Under the pieces are notes generated by a model, which did not search any database, was not told the DNA's origin, and saw only the letters and a list, made by a program, of their open reading frames with translations. From Acanthaster planci (taxonomy: Eukaryota; Echinodermata; Asteroidea; Valvatida; Acanthasteridae), in the NCBI RefSeq assembly GCF_001949145.1, contig NW_019091773.1, forward strand, positions 80,494 to 95,790: a stretch of DNA of 15,297 nucleotides. The letters run 5' to 3'. Positions 8,156 to 15,297 of the stretch are shown here, in pieces; position 1 is the first letter of the stretch, and every line of letters begins with the position of its first letter. The position numbers and the translations under genes are program-made.

Positions 8156-8319
8156 GGCCTTGCATGGCGAGAATAAAACCAGTTCCTCCAACCAAGTCAA
8201 TATCGTGTGTATATTTTGACCAGTTCATTACAGAATTTCTCTGCCATCACAAACACTATAAGGCCTATCCCCCGCAGAGACTACATTTGAAAAACGAAGA
8301 TTCTAAATGGCAACTATAA
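8156..8319 (+). other. Possible terminal exon, unrecognised
   Basis: A pyrimidine-rich acceptor (CAATTTGCTTCCAG) ends at 8155. From there an open frame of about 54 codons runs to TAA 8317-8319, with PCMARIKPVPPTKS near its start and HHKHYKAYPPQRLHL later. The frame extends upstream to an ATG at 8110, but the acceptor makes an exon start more natural. No family was recognised and the neighbours do not help. Confidence 0.22.
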
Positions 8320-9133
8320 CAAACCACCTACATGTGTATGCACAAGAGCTAATTTTAAATGACATTTCAAATCTGCTTTCTTGAAAACAAAATGAGACAA
8401 ATGTGACAAGTCGACTGTTTTAGTCACCTGATCCCTTCATTTTGTGATACATTTCTTATTCACTTCTAGACTTCAATATTCCTATTTCTACACATGTATC
8501 TCATAAACGGACTTGACAGACAGACTCTGTGAAACATCTTCCACAATTACATTCCTGTACTGACTGGTGCCGTTGCATATTTACAGAGCCATGCATGCCA
8601 CATAATTCTGACAATAGAATTCTTGGGTCCGTGGAAAGTAGTTCCTGAGAACAATTTGTGCTTATAACAAATTTGTCAGTTCTGCATATGCCCACTACCT
8701 ATCTGTGCATATTTTCTTGTATTTTTACAGCCGTCCTGTGTCCCTCACACTTCATAATTAAGGTATAGCAGTTCTATATACTGCCAGCTGTGCGCTTTGG
8801 TAGATTTGATGAATTTTATGTACACTATGTGTACTATTTTTTATAAAATCTGAGAATGAAAATTACAATCGGGAAAGTATACGTAACAAGTGGGTCAATC
8901 TTAACTTACACTAATTGGATGCATATTTTGTAAGATCTGTTATATTGTACATTGCTACAAAACTGTTAAAATTATTACCGAGTTGCTAAATTGCCATATC
9001 CTACCTACATTCTGTGCACATGATTATTGGCACGTGTCTGGGTATTATTATCCCAACTGTGGAATTTTCCACTGTGTGTTGTCAATCACCCACATGCAGC
9101 TGTTTGTCTGAGAACTATTTGCTGAATTGTTTT
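8320..9133. other. Non-coding stretch, nothing recognised
   Basis: AT-rich sequence with no gene, RNA or repeat that I can support. A minus-strand frame at 8501-8695 contains ECNCGRCF followed by TESVC. It vaguely recalls a CxCGxC motif of P2X7-like domains, but the spacing does not fit. Confidence 0.4.
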
Positions 9134-9403
9134 CTGTGGCCTAAAACAAAGCAGTAGTAGGGTGAAAGCTTACTACTTTCTTTGGCATATGAGTGAGAGA
9201 TGAAACAGTAGTAGGGTGAAAGCTTACTACTTTTTTCTGGCCTATGACTGCGAGATGAAACAGTAGTAGGGTGAAGGCTTACTACTTTTTTCTGGCCTAT
9301 GACTGCGAGATGAAACAGTAGTAGGGTGAAAGCTTACTACTTTTTCTCAGGCCTGTTACTGAGAGAAAAACAAGAGTAGGGTAAAAGGTTATTATTTGCC
9401 TGG
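9134..9403 (+). repeat. Minisatellite, five units of about 55 bp, each with a small hairpin
   Basis: The shared core CAGTAGTAGGGTGAAAGCTTACTACTTT starts at 9152, 9206, 9261, 9316 and, degraded, 9371, giving a period of 54-55 bp. Linkers of the form TCTGGCCTATGACTGCGAGATGAAA join the units. In units 1, 2 and 4 AGTAGTA pairs with TACTACT around an 11-nt loop containing AAGCT; unit 3 has AGGCT there. The middle units are nearly identical and the edge units diverged, as expected for unequal exchange. A solitary related core lies at 10608-10634. Confidence 0.9.
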
Positions 9404-9480
9404 TGCCAATGGACATTAGAGATGGTTGGGTTGGCAGTATTTGAAGGTGGCAGTCTTGCGTTTTTGTTCATTCGATCACC

Positions 9481-9756
9481 ATGGCTCCTACTAGCAGGTT
9501 GTTCAGCACTGATGCGCTACAAGGTGTTTTTCTCCCTGATTCGGATTATCTTGAATCCTCCTCTGAAGAGAGTGGCTCGGATGCCCCAAGTCACTCAAGT
9601 GACAGTGACATGACTTTCGAGGAAAGTGATAGCAAGAACTCGGAGTCAGAGGGCATCACCTGTGCAAAAGAAACGTCCGCCGCATTTTCATATTACTCGT
9701 CCAGTGCATTTACATGTACATGTATACCCAAAACATCTGCTGAATTTTTATATTAG
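9481..9756 (+). CDS. Acidic Ser-rich reading frame, possible first exon of the transposase gene
   Basis: The 91-codon frame starts in a strong Kozak context (ATCACCATGG). Residues 1-20 are mixed (MAPTSRLFSTDALQGVFLPD). Residues 21-55 are highly acidic and Ser-rich (DYLESSSEESGSD, DMTFEESDSKNSESEG). After that the encoded residues look random. In the +2 frame from about 9647 a basic PVQKKRP cluster (9659-9679) follows, like a nuclear localisation signal, so a frameshift near 9645-9655 is possible. No domain is recognised. Acidic N termini followed by basic clusters are common in transposases, and this lies 1.8 kb upstream on the same strand as the RAG1-like exon, so it may be its first exon. 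That link is inference. Confidence 0.4.
   Translation: MAPTSRLFSTDALQGVFLPDSDYLESSSEESGSDAPSHSSDSDMTFEESDSKNSESEGITCAKETSAAFSYYSSSAFTCTCIPKTSAEFLY
9711..9724. repeat. ACATGT-type palindrome, copy 3
   Basis: Perfect TACATGTACATGTA palindrome, identical to 4157-4170 and 11150-11163. It lies inside the degenerate end of the acidic reading frame, which suggests that part is not under coding constraint. Confidence 0.75.
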
Positions 9757-10607
9757 AGTTTATTTGTCGATCCAGTTTAGAGTAGTCTTTGAAGTAGTCT
9801 TTCACACTATATACTTTTATTTTACTGTTTTTATTTATTTCTCACACATGCAAGTGTACTCTTTTCATTTTTGTCTGGCATAATTTAGTTTGTTTTTTAA
9901 GATTTTTAGTCCATGTACACAAAGTTTATTTGAATTTTATTGCTACTAACATGTATCACACAGAAGAACATCGGTAAATAGATTTTCATCAACAAGTCAT
10001 TGAAGAACTGTTTCTGCCTATGGAGGAAGGAACACAAGGAGTTCCAACGGGCCGCTTAACCTCCGCAGAAGTAATTTGCAATCAATTAGCAAGCTGGCCG
10101 ACCAGCACAAAAGGCATGGAGACCTCCTAGGGCGCGACAGATTTACTACCCTGATAAGGTCCTTTGCTCACACTGTGTCTTGCCGCTTCATGGTCACACA
10201 GAAGACGTTCATGCTTCAAAATCATTGGAGTTCACAAACCATGCACAAACAAATGTGCGTGATCGATCACTAAAACAGAAGCATTTTTCACACCATATAG
10301 CGTGCGCAGTGTATTCCATGCGATTCTCCGAAAAATTCTGAAACGCTTGATGTTTTGATCGTCAAAATCCAACTTTCCATCGGTAAGTTTCGTTATAATT
10401 TCGTTGTTGGGATGATCGTGGAATTATGAAGAATATGAATCCATATTTATGAAATTAAGTGGCCTTTCCGAGGCATTCCAACTGCCAACAATCGGGGAAT
10501 GTGTTTGAGGTGATTTCCTTTGTTAACTTGTGTAGGTCAAATTTTGGAGCGATGTGGAGCAATAAATATATTGGAAGAATAAAATCGGGTTTTTTTGAGA
10601 ATTTTTG

Positions 10608-10634
10608 GTGGGGTAAAAGGTCATTACTTTTTCT
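10608..10634 (+). repeat. Solitary copy of the minisatellite core
   Basis: The 27-nt segment GTGGGGTAAAAGGTCATTAC plus TTTTTCT matches the core of minisatellite unit 4 at 22 of 27 positions without gaps and in the same orientation, 1.2 kb downstream of the array. The hairpin stem is not preserved. Confidence 0.4.
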
Positions 10635-11149
10635 AAGCATAGTTAAAGAACGGCTGTAGAACAACTAATAAGACCATAATATGAAGACAGGAATAATAAT
10701 GGGCTAGAAGTTAGAACTAGAAGCATATTCAAGTACATAAAATATTTGTAATTTAGGCCCTTTCTCCATATCATGTCCATCATCCATGTCGGTCAGCAAT
10801 TTTTTGGGGTGACGAATTGGTTTTATTTTTGACAATTCTGAAATGGAAATGTACAAGACTGATGCAAAGAACAAATTTGCTAGGGAGGATTTACGACTAC
10901 AGTCACATTTTTTAAGACATGATTGTTTCAAAGCTTTTTAAAAAAATATATGGACCTTCCTCCATGGTCAGTACGGTATATGATTCTGTGAACTCGGAGT
11001 ATTAATGGATATTCTACCTTAATTTTTTACTCAATTTTGTTAAAGATTTTACCAATTTTTGTCAGCATTAGAAATAGTCATGTTGTCAAAGGTTTTAATG
11101 TAGAATCCAGACCCCACTTCAGTTGAAAGCAAATGAAACCTTGTGGAAG

Positions 11150-11163
11150 TACATGTACATGTA
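11150..11163. repeat. ACATGT-type palindrome, copy 4
   Basis: Perfect TACATGTACATGTA palindrome, identical to 4157-4170 and 9711-9724. Confidence 0.75.
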
Positions 11164-11564
11164 ACATTTTCCTGGATTTATTTTAAGATTTTTCTTGACT
11201 GTCGGATTTTATGGCATGGAATTTTTCCAGATTTTAGTAATTCTTTTGTGATTTTTTTTAAATGTGAAATTCCTTTTTTTCAGTCAAATTATGAGGAAGC
11301 ATGGACTATGGAGGAAGGTGTGTTCCCTCTTCCATGTATGGACAGAAAAAAGTATTTTACAAAAATGAAACTTACCAATGATTGCTTTTTGGTTACCAAT
11401 ATCCTTCGTGCCCCATGCCCATTACTTGTGGAATTTTCTTTTTCCATCAATCCATGGAGTTGCCATGGAAAACATTTCAATGTTCTGCACCTGAAATTCA
11501 GAAATGTTTTTTCCAAATTGGTCTAATTTGTGTGTAAATGAGGATTTTGTTTTTTGTTCCCTAG

Positions 11565-11902
11565 AATCAAATACAAGTAGGCTGTGCACCACGGGCAGAC
11601 ATAAGGAGTGCCTTCGGGAAATTTGTAGGTTGTGCAGTTTCCCACGTGCAGTCCAAACTGATCGTAAACCTGTCAAGAAGGAGCAACTGAGCAAAATCAT
11701 TCAAGCTGCCTTTGGTCTTGATGTCAAAGGAGATTCTGAAGATGTCCATCCACTTTTCATTTGCAAGCTTTGCCATTTGAAATTGAAGAAGTGGTGGGCA
11801 AAAGCTCAAAAGAAGCAGAGAGCAAATTTAACCATTGAATTGACCACTTTTGTTGAAGCATCTTGTGAGAAGTGTTCTGCCTCCAAACCCAGTGTTTTTT
11901 CT
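11565..11902 (+). pseudogene. RAG1 N-terminal-like zinc-binding exon
   Basis: The exon starts after the acceptor TTTTTGTTCCCTAG (AG at 11563-11564). Visible landmarks are a CRLC pair (Cys codons 11624 and 11633), a basic/helical stretch (KKEQLSKIIQAAFG), then LDVKGDSEDVHPLFICKLCH, with His at 11747 and Cys at 11762 and 11771. A further CEKC pair follows (11864, 11873). Vertebrate RAG1 has the same layout before its RING domain: a CRxC pair, a helix, an xDVxxDxxxxHPxxFCxxCW block, then a CDIC pair about 30 residues on. Spacing and the DV-x-x-D-x-x-x-x-HP core agree well. In RAG1 this region is dispensable for cutting but binds zinc and partner proteins. The frame stops at TAG 11903-11905 but continues open beyond it. 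Confidence 0.75.
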
Positions 11903-11905
11903 TAG

Positions 11906-12160
11906 CATGTAGGGGAGTGGGCTGTAATGACACAGAGGTTCGGGTGTGCCACGTGGCAAGGTGAAAATCTCTTGCAGATCATGAAGATGAGTGCTGAAGG
12001 ATTGCCTGTGGCCTTTCTCACCATACAAAGATATTTCACAATACTTCTTGTCTCTCGAGTCCCTGTACCACTGGAGAGCCAATTCACCCAAGGTGTTGGT
12101 GAAAACCTCACAGTTGAGCATTTGGAAGTGTTGTTAAAAGAGTTTCATTACTGTTTGTTT
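11906..12160 (+). pseudogene. Linker following the RAG1-like module, same frame
   Basis: Beyond the in-frame TAG (11903-11905) the same frame is open to 12190 and encodes QRFGCATWQGENLLQIM, then SAEGLPVAFLTIQRYF and a segment ending HLEVLLKEFHYCLFV. I do not recognise a domain. It joins a zinc module to the Cys-pair/coiled-coil part of the transposase. Near 12150-12165, at a CTGTTTGTTTGTGAG slippage-prone stretch, the meaningful frame changes to the one containing VCEGNQDFEELIEIKKG. Either the stop and shift are decay lesions, or part of this segment was intronic. Confidence 0.5.
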
Positions 12161-12568
12161 GTGAGGGCAACCAAGATTTCGAGGAGTTGATAGAAATTAA
12201 GAAAGGAGAAGAAGGTCAGGTCCCCATCCAGATAACAGCCAATGATACTTATGATGGAGTAACCATAAGCCATAAAAAATATCTTCTGTTGGTTGAGAAG
12301 AAAACACAATGTGAGGTCTGCCAAATCTACAGGGCTGACCTAAATGCATTGCTTGGTCAGCAGAAGGCAAAAAAACAGGTCATCTCCACATCTTCGAAAA
12401 TTCCAAACAGCAGTCTGACGAAGAAGCAACTGAAGACTAAAGTGGCCCTTCTTCAAACAAAAAGAGGAGGTCTAAAGCGACGGGCCGACAGTTTGACCGC
12501 GAAAATTGCAAGCATGTTACGAGAGGAAAGCATAGGTGTAGATAGTATTCCTGCTATCCACCATGGTT
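12161..12568 (+). pseudogene. Central Cys-pair and coiled-coil segment of the transposase
   Basis: The frame carries QDFEELIEIKKGEEG, then a beta-rich piece (VPIQITANDTYDGVTISHKK), then QCEVCQIYRADLN with a CxxC pair. A Lys/Leu-rich stretch follows (SLTKKQLKTKVALLQTKRG through LTAKIASMLREE) with heptad-like spacing, suggesting a coiled coil. P-element and THAP9-like transposases have an oligomerising coiled coil in this place, before the catalytic core. The frame ends at TGA 12568-12570 and the family-consistent continuation is in the next frame from about 12563, so a frameshift lies in the 70-bp overlap, most likely near 12560-12570. The ATG at 12187 is not necessarily a start. Confidence 0.65.
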
Positions 12569-13336
12569 GACTGTGATGCAGAAATGAGAACTGTATTGGG
12601 AACAGAAACTCTGGCCCGTCTCCTATGGGAGCAGCAGAAGGAATCTGCTCTGAAGGACAAGCAGATGAGATGGCATCCTGCAATCATACGCTGGTGTATT
12701 GCCCTTCGGAGCAGATCGTCCTCGGCTTACAACCTCATCCGGCAGACTGGCTTTATAAGGTTGCCACCTCCGTCCACTTTGCATCCTTACAGCCATTTTG
12801 CTAACCCAACTACTGGCTTCAATTTTGATATGTTGGAGAGGATTGTCAAGGACTACAAAATTAGTCAGTGCCCAGAACGAGAGTCAAACATCTGTCTCCT
12901 TTTTGATGAAATGAAAGTCAAGGCTGGTTTGGTGTTTTCAGTCCGCTCAGGAAAAGTGATTGGGTTCACAGATATGGGTACGGTAGCGAATGAATTGGCT
13001 GAGTTTGAGCGCAAATGCAGAGGTGACAAGGAGCCAGAAATAGCATCGCATGTAATGGTCCTAATGGTATGGGGTATATTCTCTCGTCTGTATGCACCAG
13101 TAGGTTAATACCCCACAGTCGGTATAACTAGTCATCAGCTGTATCCATGTCTTTGGGACGCTGCATTGTATTTGGAGTTGGCCGGTTTCAAGGTGCGTGC
13201 ATTTACTTCAGATGGGGCATCTCACAACACAAAGTATTACAGATTGAATGAAGATTCCTCCACTACGAAAGATGTAACATTCTGTGAAATGAACACAGTC
13301 TTTTGTGTAACAGATTATATACATGTTTTTGCATGA
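12563..13336 (+). pseudogene. P-element/THAP9-like transposase catalytic core
   Basis: Residues 19-47 (RLLWEQQ ... DKQMRWHPAIIRWC) and the stretch LIRQTGFIRLPPPSTLHPY match the conserved start of P-type transposases. Then come NICLLFDEMKVKAGLVF (first catalytic Asp, 12905-12907), SGKVIGFTDMG and VMVLMVWGIFSRLYAP. An in-frame TAA at 13106-13108 interrupts, and the same frame continues with YPTVGITSHQLYP, LAGFKVRAFTSDGASHN (second catalytic Asp candidate, 13211-13213) and KYYRLN. It ends at TGA 13334-13336 after a decayed VTDYIHVF that resembles the SDVPHL block. The MRWHP, FDEMK and SDGAS blocks together are diagnostic of the family. The ATG at 12563 has a good context by chance; homology begins around it. 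Confidence 0.88.
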
Positions 13337-13403
13337 ATATTGCATGAAAAATTGTGCAAAGTGATGATTAGTTTTTTTTTCCCAATGGTTTTTAAACAAA
13401 CAG

Positions 13404-13565
13404 TACAACAAGCAAGAAATCAAATGGACCCAGCTTCTTCAAGTGTATGAATGGGACATTGGTCTAGACCGGCATTCTCCTGGACTACGACGTCTTCATA
13501 AGATTACTTATGAACACCTGCACCTTACACCATCTTTGAGGATGCGAGTTTACATGGCAGCACAG
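13404..13565 (+). pseudogene. P-element/THAP9-like transposase, downstream exon
   Basis: This is a 54-codon exon with no stop. The acceptor is AAACAAACAG at 13403 after a T-rich tract, and the donor CAG|GTAAGT begins at 13566. It encodes NKQEIKWTQLLQVYEWD, then SPGLRRLHKITYEHLHLTP and SLRMRVYMAAQ. In P-type transposases the same W-x-x-(L/V)-x-x-(L/V)-Y-E block is followed by an L-x-x-EH-(I/L)-x-L block and a K/R-MRV-x-x-A-x-Q block. The clean donor argues that the ancestral gene was spliced. The link to the preceding exon is unclear: the frame upstream ends at 13336 and no strong donor is evident before it. Confidence 0.8.
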
Positions 13566-14277
13566 GTAAGTTTTGAGATTTGAAGTACTGCATACAACAT
13601 GACGTTAAACCTCTTTTTGTAACATGCAGACCTGCATAATCTATTCAATATTCTTGCATTTCACAGATGAACAGAGTGAGGTACTTTAAAATCAAATAGA
13701 ACTTCAATAAATTAGAGTGGCCTGATATGTTTTTTCTCAGAACCAAGACATCTTCGAATAAAACTTGCGTAAGCAAACTGGTATAGCCAAGGGAAAAGGT
13801 CATAAATGACACACAATGAGTAATTTACTATTTCCATTCTGACAAATATTTGTTGCAAGGTGAAATCAGAAATTCAAATAGGCAGAGAAGGCTATGCTGT
13901 TAAATTTATATAATGTATGCAAACCAGCTTTCAGAATTGTTTTATCATTTATTTTTTTCTCGGCACTGGAGACATACAAAAAACCGATGACTGGCGCTTT
14001 GAAGTAACTAATGTCTAAACTTTAATGAATAATTCTTAGTAGAATACGATTAGCCTATAAATGTCAACTGTGAGCCTTTGCCTGAAAAGGCTAACTTTGA
14101 AATATTAAATTCATGTCGTAAAACATGTAGCAAGAATGCACTGACAATTTTGGAAAAAAAAAAGAGTTACAGTTATGGTATTTTTACCATCAAAACATGT
14201 TTTTATACTTTTCTCCAAATATATTTTTGCAATTGTATTTGAATATTGACTGTAATCTTTAAAAGTTTAATTTGTAG
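13566..14277 (+). other. Intron-like stretch, expected exon missing
   Basis: The stretch runs from the GTAAGT donor (13566) to the TTTAATTTGTAG acceptor (14277). It is AT-rich with no long open frame. In related transposases roughly 80-100 residues separate the MRV-x-x-A-x-Q block from the WLxxEFLG block, including a conserved FFDCLN-like segment. I find no trace of it here, so it was deleted or has decayed beyond recognition. Confidence 0.5.
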
Positions 14278-14411
14278 TGGCTGTTGAAGGAGTTTCTTGG
14301 GTTCCTGAAGGAGTGGGAGGAAGAAGTGCACAACCTCAAGGACATTGACAAAGCAAGTCCAGAAGAAGATGTGTCTCAGCAAAGAGACGACGGATGGCAT
14401 CAAAATCACAG
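14278..14411 (+). pseudogene. P-element/THAP9-like transposase, last recognisable exon, frameshifted
   Basis: The acceptor TTTAATTTGTAG precedes TGG at 14278. The exon encodes WLLKEFLGFLKEWEEEV and then reaches KASPEE. Around 14361-14368 the family-like reading moves to another frame, giving KMCLSKETTDGIKIT up to 14411, where ACAG|GTACTC provides a plausible donor (phase 1). The original frame instead runs on into intron sequence. WL-x-x-EFL-x-(F/Y)L-x-x-W and LS-x-ET-x-(D/E)G-(I/L)-x-IT are conserved blocks of the P-type transposase C-terminal half. The following exons, including the one with the third catalytic acid, are not seen before the window ends. Confidence 0.75.
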
Positions 14412-15297
14412 GTACTCACGATTGTATAGATTTTTGTTCTAGGTATGTCTTGCGGTATAAAAATCTTTGAGTAATATGCAGTTTAGCTGTGTCCAAAAAG
14501 GGGATGGCTTTAGTAGTCCATTGTACATGTACAGTATATGGAGGCTACCATGTGCAATGTTATACTTGACTGCTTCAAAGTACACAATGGAAGTTATTCA
14601 TTTAGTGACTTTTTTCACATCAAATCTTCTATAAACCCTGCACACATTTGGAACATCAATAAAAAATTCAAGTCAACCCATGGCGTGAAGACATTGTGAT
14701 TGTCATGTGTAATGTGATATAAAAGTTCAATTTTTTTCAAGTGCCTATATGTATATGCAGAGAATGTGTAATTATGACAGAACTGTGGTGAAATCACGTG
14801 CCCATATTGTTGTGGTTAAGGATTCTACTTCAGAGGAAAAAAAATTGGGTTGACTTTTTGCTCCTGTTAGAGGGTACATGTGCATGTATATCACCACTTA
14901 CGTTTAGGCCTTCAATGGCTTTTCCCACTTGTTTTATTCATAAATACCGGAGACAGTTTCCCATTCAACAATGCACAACATGACTATGTGTTAATATTTG
15001 ATAAAACGTTTAAAAACGCACTGGCGCGTGGATACATGATGACTTAATCCATTCCTATCCGGTTGTGACGTTACTTCAGCTAAAACTATACCCACTGCAA
15101 ATAGAATTACATGGAACCATGGAACCGGAATAATGCAGAACTTTAATGTTCATCTACTGAACATGAGTTGAGCGTCCGCATGTATGATGAAGTCATAAAC
15201 TGGTCAAGAGAAGGTTTTCCATGGCACGCAAAACTGGCAATATGTGTGCGTAATCCATTGAAAGGGTCTCTTTGTGGCTGCTTGGAAAGGGGTGTTC
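14412..15297. other. Non-coding stretch after the last recognisable transposase exon
   Basis: No further transposase exon, inverted terminus or other gene is recognised to the end of the window. A 12-bp palindrome TGTACATGTACA (14522-14533) belongs to the dispersed ACATGT motif. CATGGAAC is repeated in tandem near 15110-15126. Short frames at 14615-14797 (minus) and 14798-14983 (plus) look like chance. Confidence 0.4.

Larger units (their letters stand above)
9757..11564. other. Intron-like or intergenic stretch with short unassigned frames
   Basis: No domain is recognised. Between 9976 and 10273 two overlapping frames look more protein-like than the surroundings. One contains VIEELFLPMEEGTQG and RLTSAEVICNQL, ending near 10130. 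The other (10076-10273) contains ISKLADQHKRHG and RFTTLIRSFAH. They could be remnants of a coding exon with a frameshift. A plausible acceptor TTTTTTTCAG ends at 11283, but the following frame (to 11526) is not recognisable. A perfect palindrome lies at 11150-11163 and a lone minisatellite core at 10608-10634. Confidence 0.35.
11565..14411 (+). mobile_element. Decayed P-element/THAP9-like DNA transposon carrying a RAG1 N-terminus-like zinc module
   Basis: This entry covers the recognisable coding remains; the true element ends were not found. In order they are a RAG1-NTD-like zinc module (11565-11902), a linker (11906 to about 12160), a Cys-pair and coiled-coil segment (about 12160-12568), an RNase H-fold transposase core (12563-13336), and two downstream exons (13404-13565, 14278-14411). 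The last three fit the P-element/THAP9 family. The first does not belong to that family's usual plan, which has a THAP zinc finger at the N terminus. All parts are on one strand and the first two share a frame with the core. Inverted terminal repeats and target duplications could not be identified, and the C-terminal part with the third catalytic acid is not visible. Confidence 0.78.

Noticed and set aside
8501-8695. Minus-strand frame with ECNCGRCF...TESVC, reminiscent of P2X7-like CxCGxC domains
   Set aside because: The spacing between the first cluster and the later Cys is too short, the second Cys pair is missing, and no other family block surrounds it.
11450-11520. Local inverted repeats (TCCATGG...CCATGGA and GAAAACATTTC...GAAATGTTTT)
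   Set aside because: Short and AT-rich; such pairs are expected by chance at this density.
11143-11526. 127-codon plus-strand frame upstream of the RAG1-like exon
   Set aside because: Composition is Phe/Leu-rich as in chance AT-rich frames, with no recognisable motif, and it overlaps a dispersed palindrome.
11828-12121. Minus-strand open frame of 97 codons overlapping the RAG1-like linker
   Set aside because: It matches nothing known, and the plus strand here is flanked in the same frame by recognisable transposase parts.

Overview
The window looks like AT-rich nuclear DNA from an invertebrate animal, probably marine. The evidence is an absence of bacterial gene layout, intron-like splice sites, a decayed Ty3/gypsy retrotransposon, a TA-flanked Tc1/mariner-type non-autonomous element, a P-element-like transposase with introns, and many copies of the TACATGTACATGTA palindrome. 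I cannot name the phylum from sequence alone. No intact host gene, rRNA, tRNA or CRISPR array is supported.

Layout. 1-4259 is mostly non-coding. It holds a diverged 128-bp direct duplication (29-284), a 762-bp element with 91-bp inverted termini and TA flanks (783-1544), and a small nested foldback (2338-2466). 4324-7132 is a 5'-truncated, frameshifted Ty3/gypsy pol: RNase H, then the integrase zinc module, integrase core, integrase C-terminal module, and a Pro/Ala-rich hexapeptide-repeat tail. A possible purine tract and 3' LTR follow (7301-7693). The left edge of the retroelement is a 28-bp inverted repeat. 7694-11564 holds simple-sequence tails, two weak exon-like stretches, a five-unit 55-bp minisatellite (9134-9403), and a short acidic Ser-rich reading frame with a good Kozak context (9481-9756).

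The most interesting part is 11565-14411. A zinc-binding module closely resembling the N-terminal region of RAG1 (CRLC ... LDVKGDxxxxHPxxxCxxC ... CxxC) lies in the same reading frame as, and directly upstream of, a Cys-pair/coiled-coil segment and a P-element/THAP9-like RNase H transposase core. Two further exons are recognisable from family motifs and splice signals. The copy is inactive: two in-frame stops, at least three frameshifts and missing segments. The architecture recalls the N-RAG-TP elements that I remember being described from Aplysia, and it bears on how RAG1 acquired its N-terminal half. That link is from memory and needs a database comparison.

Nothing here works together as a host pathway. 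The window is a graveyard of several transposon types, and its value lies in the RAG1-NTD/P-transposase fusion and in the rearrangement scars on the gypsy copy.
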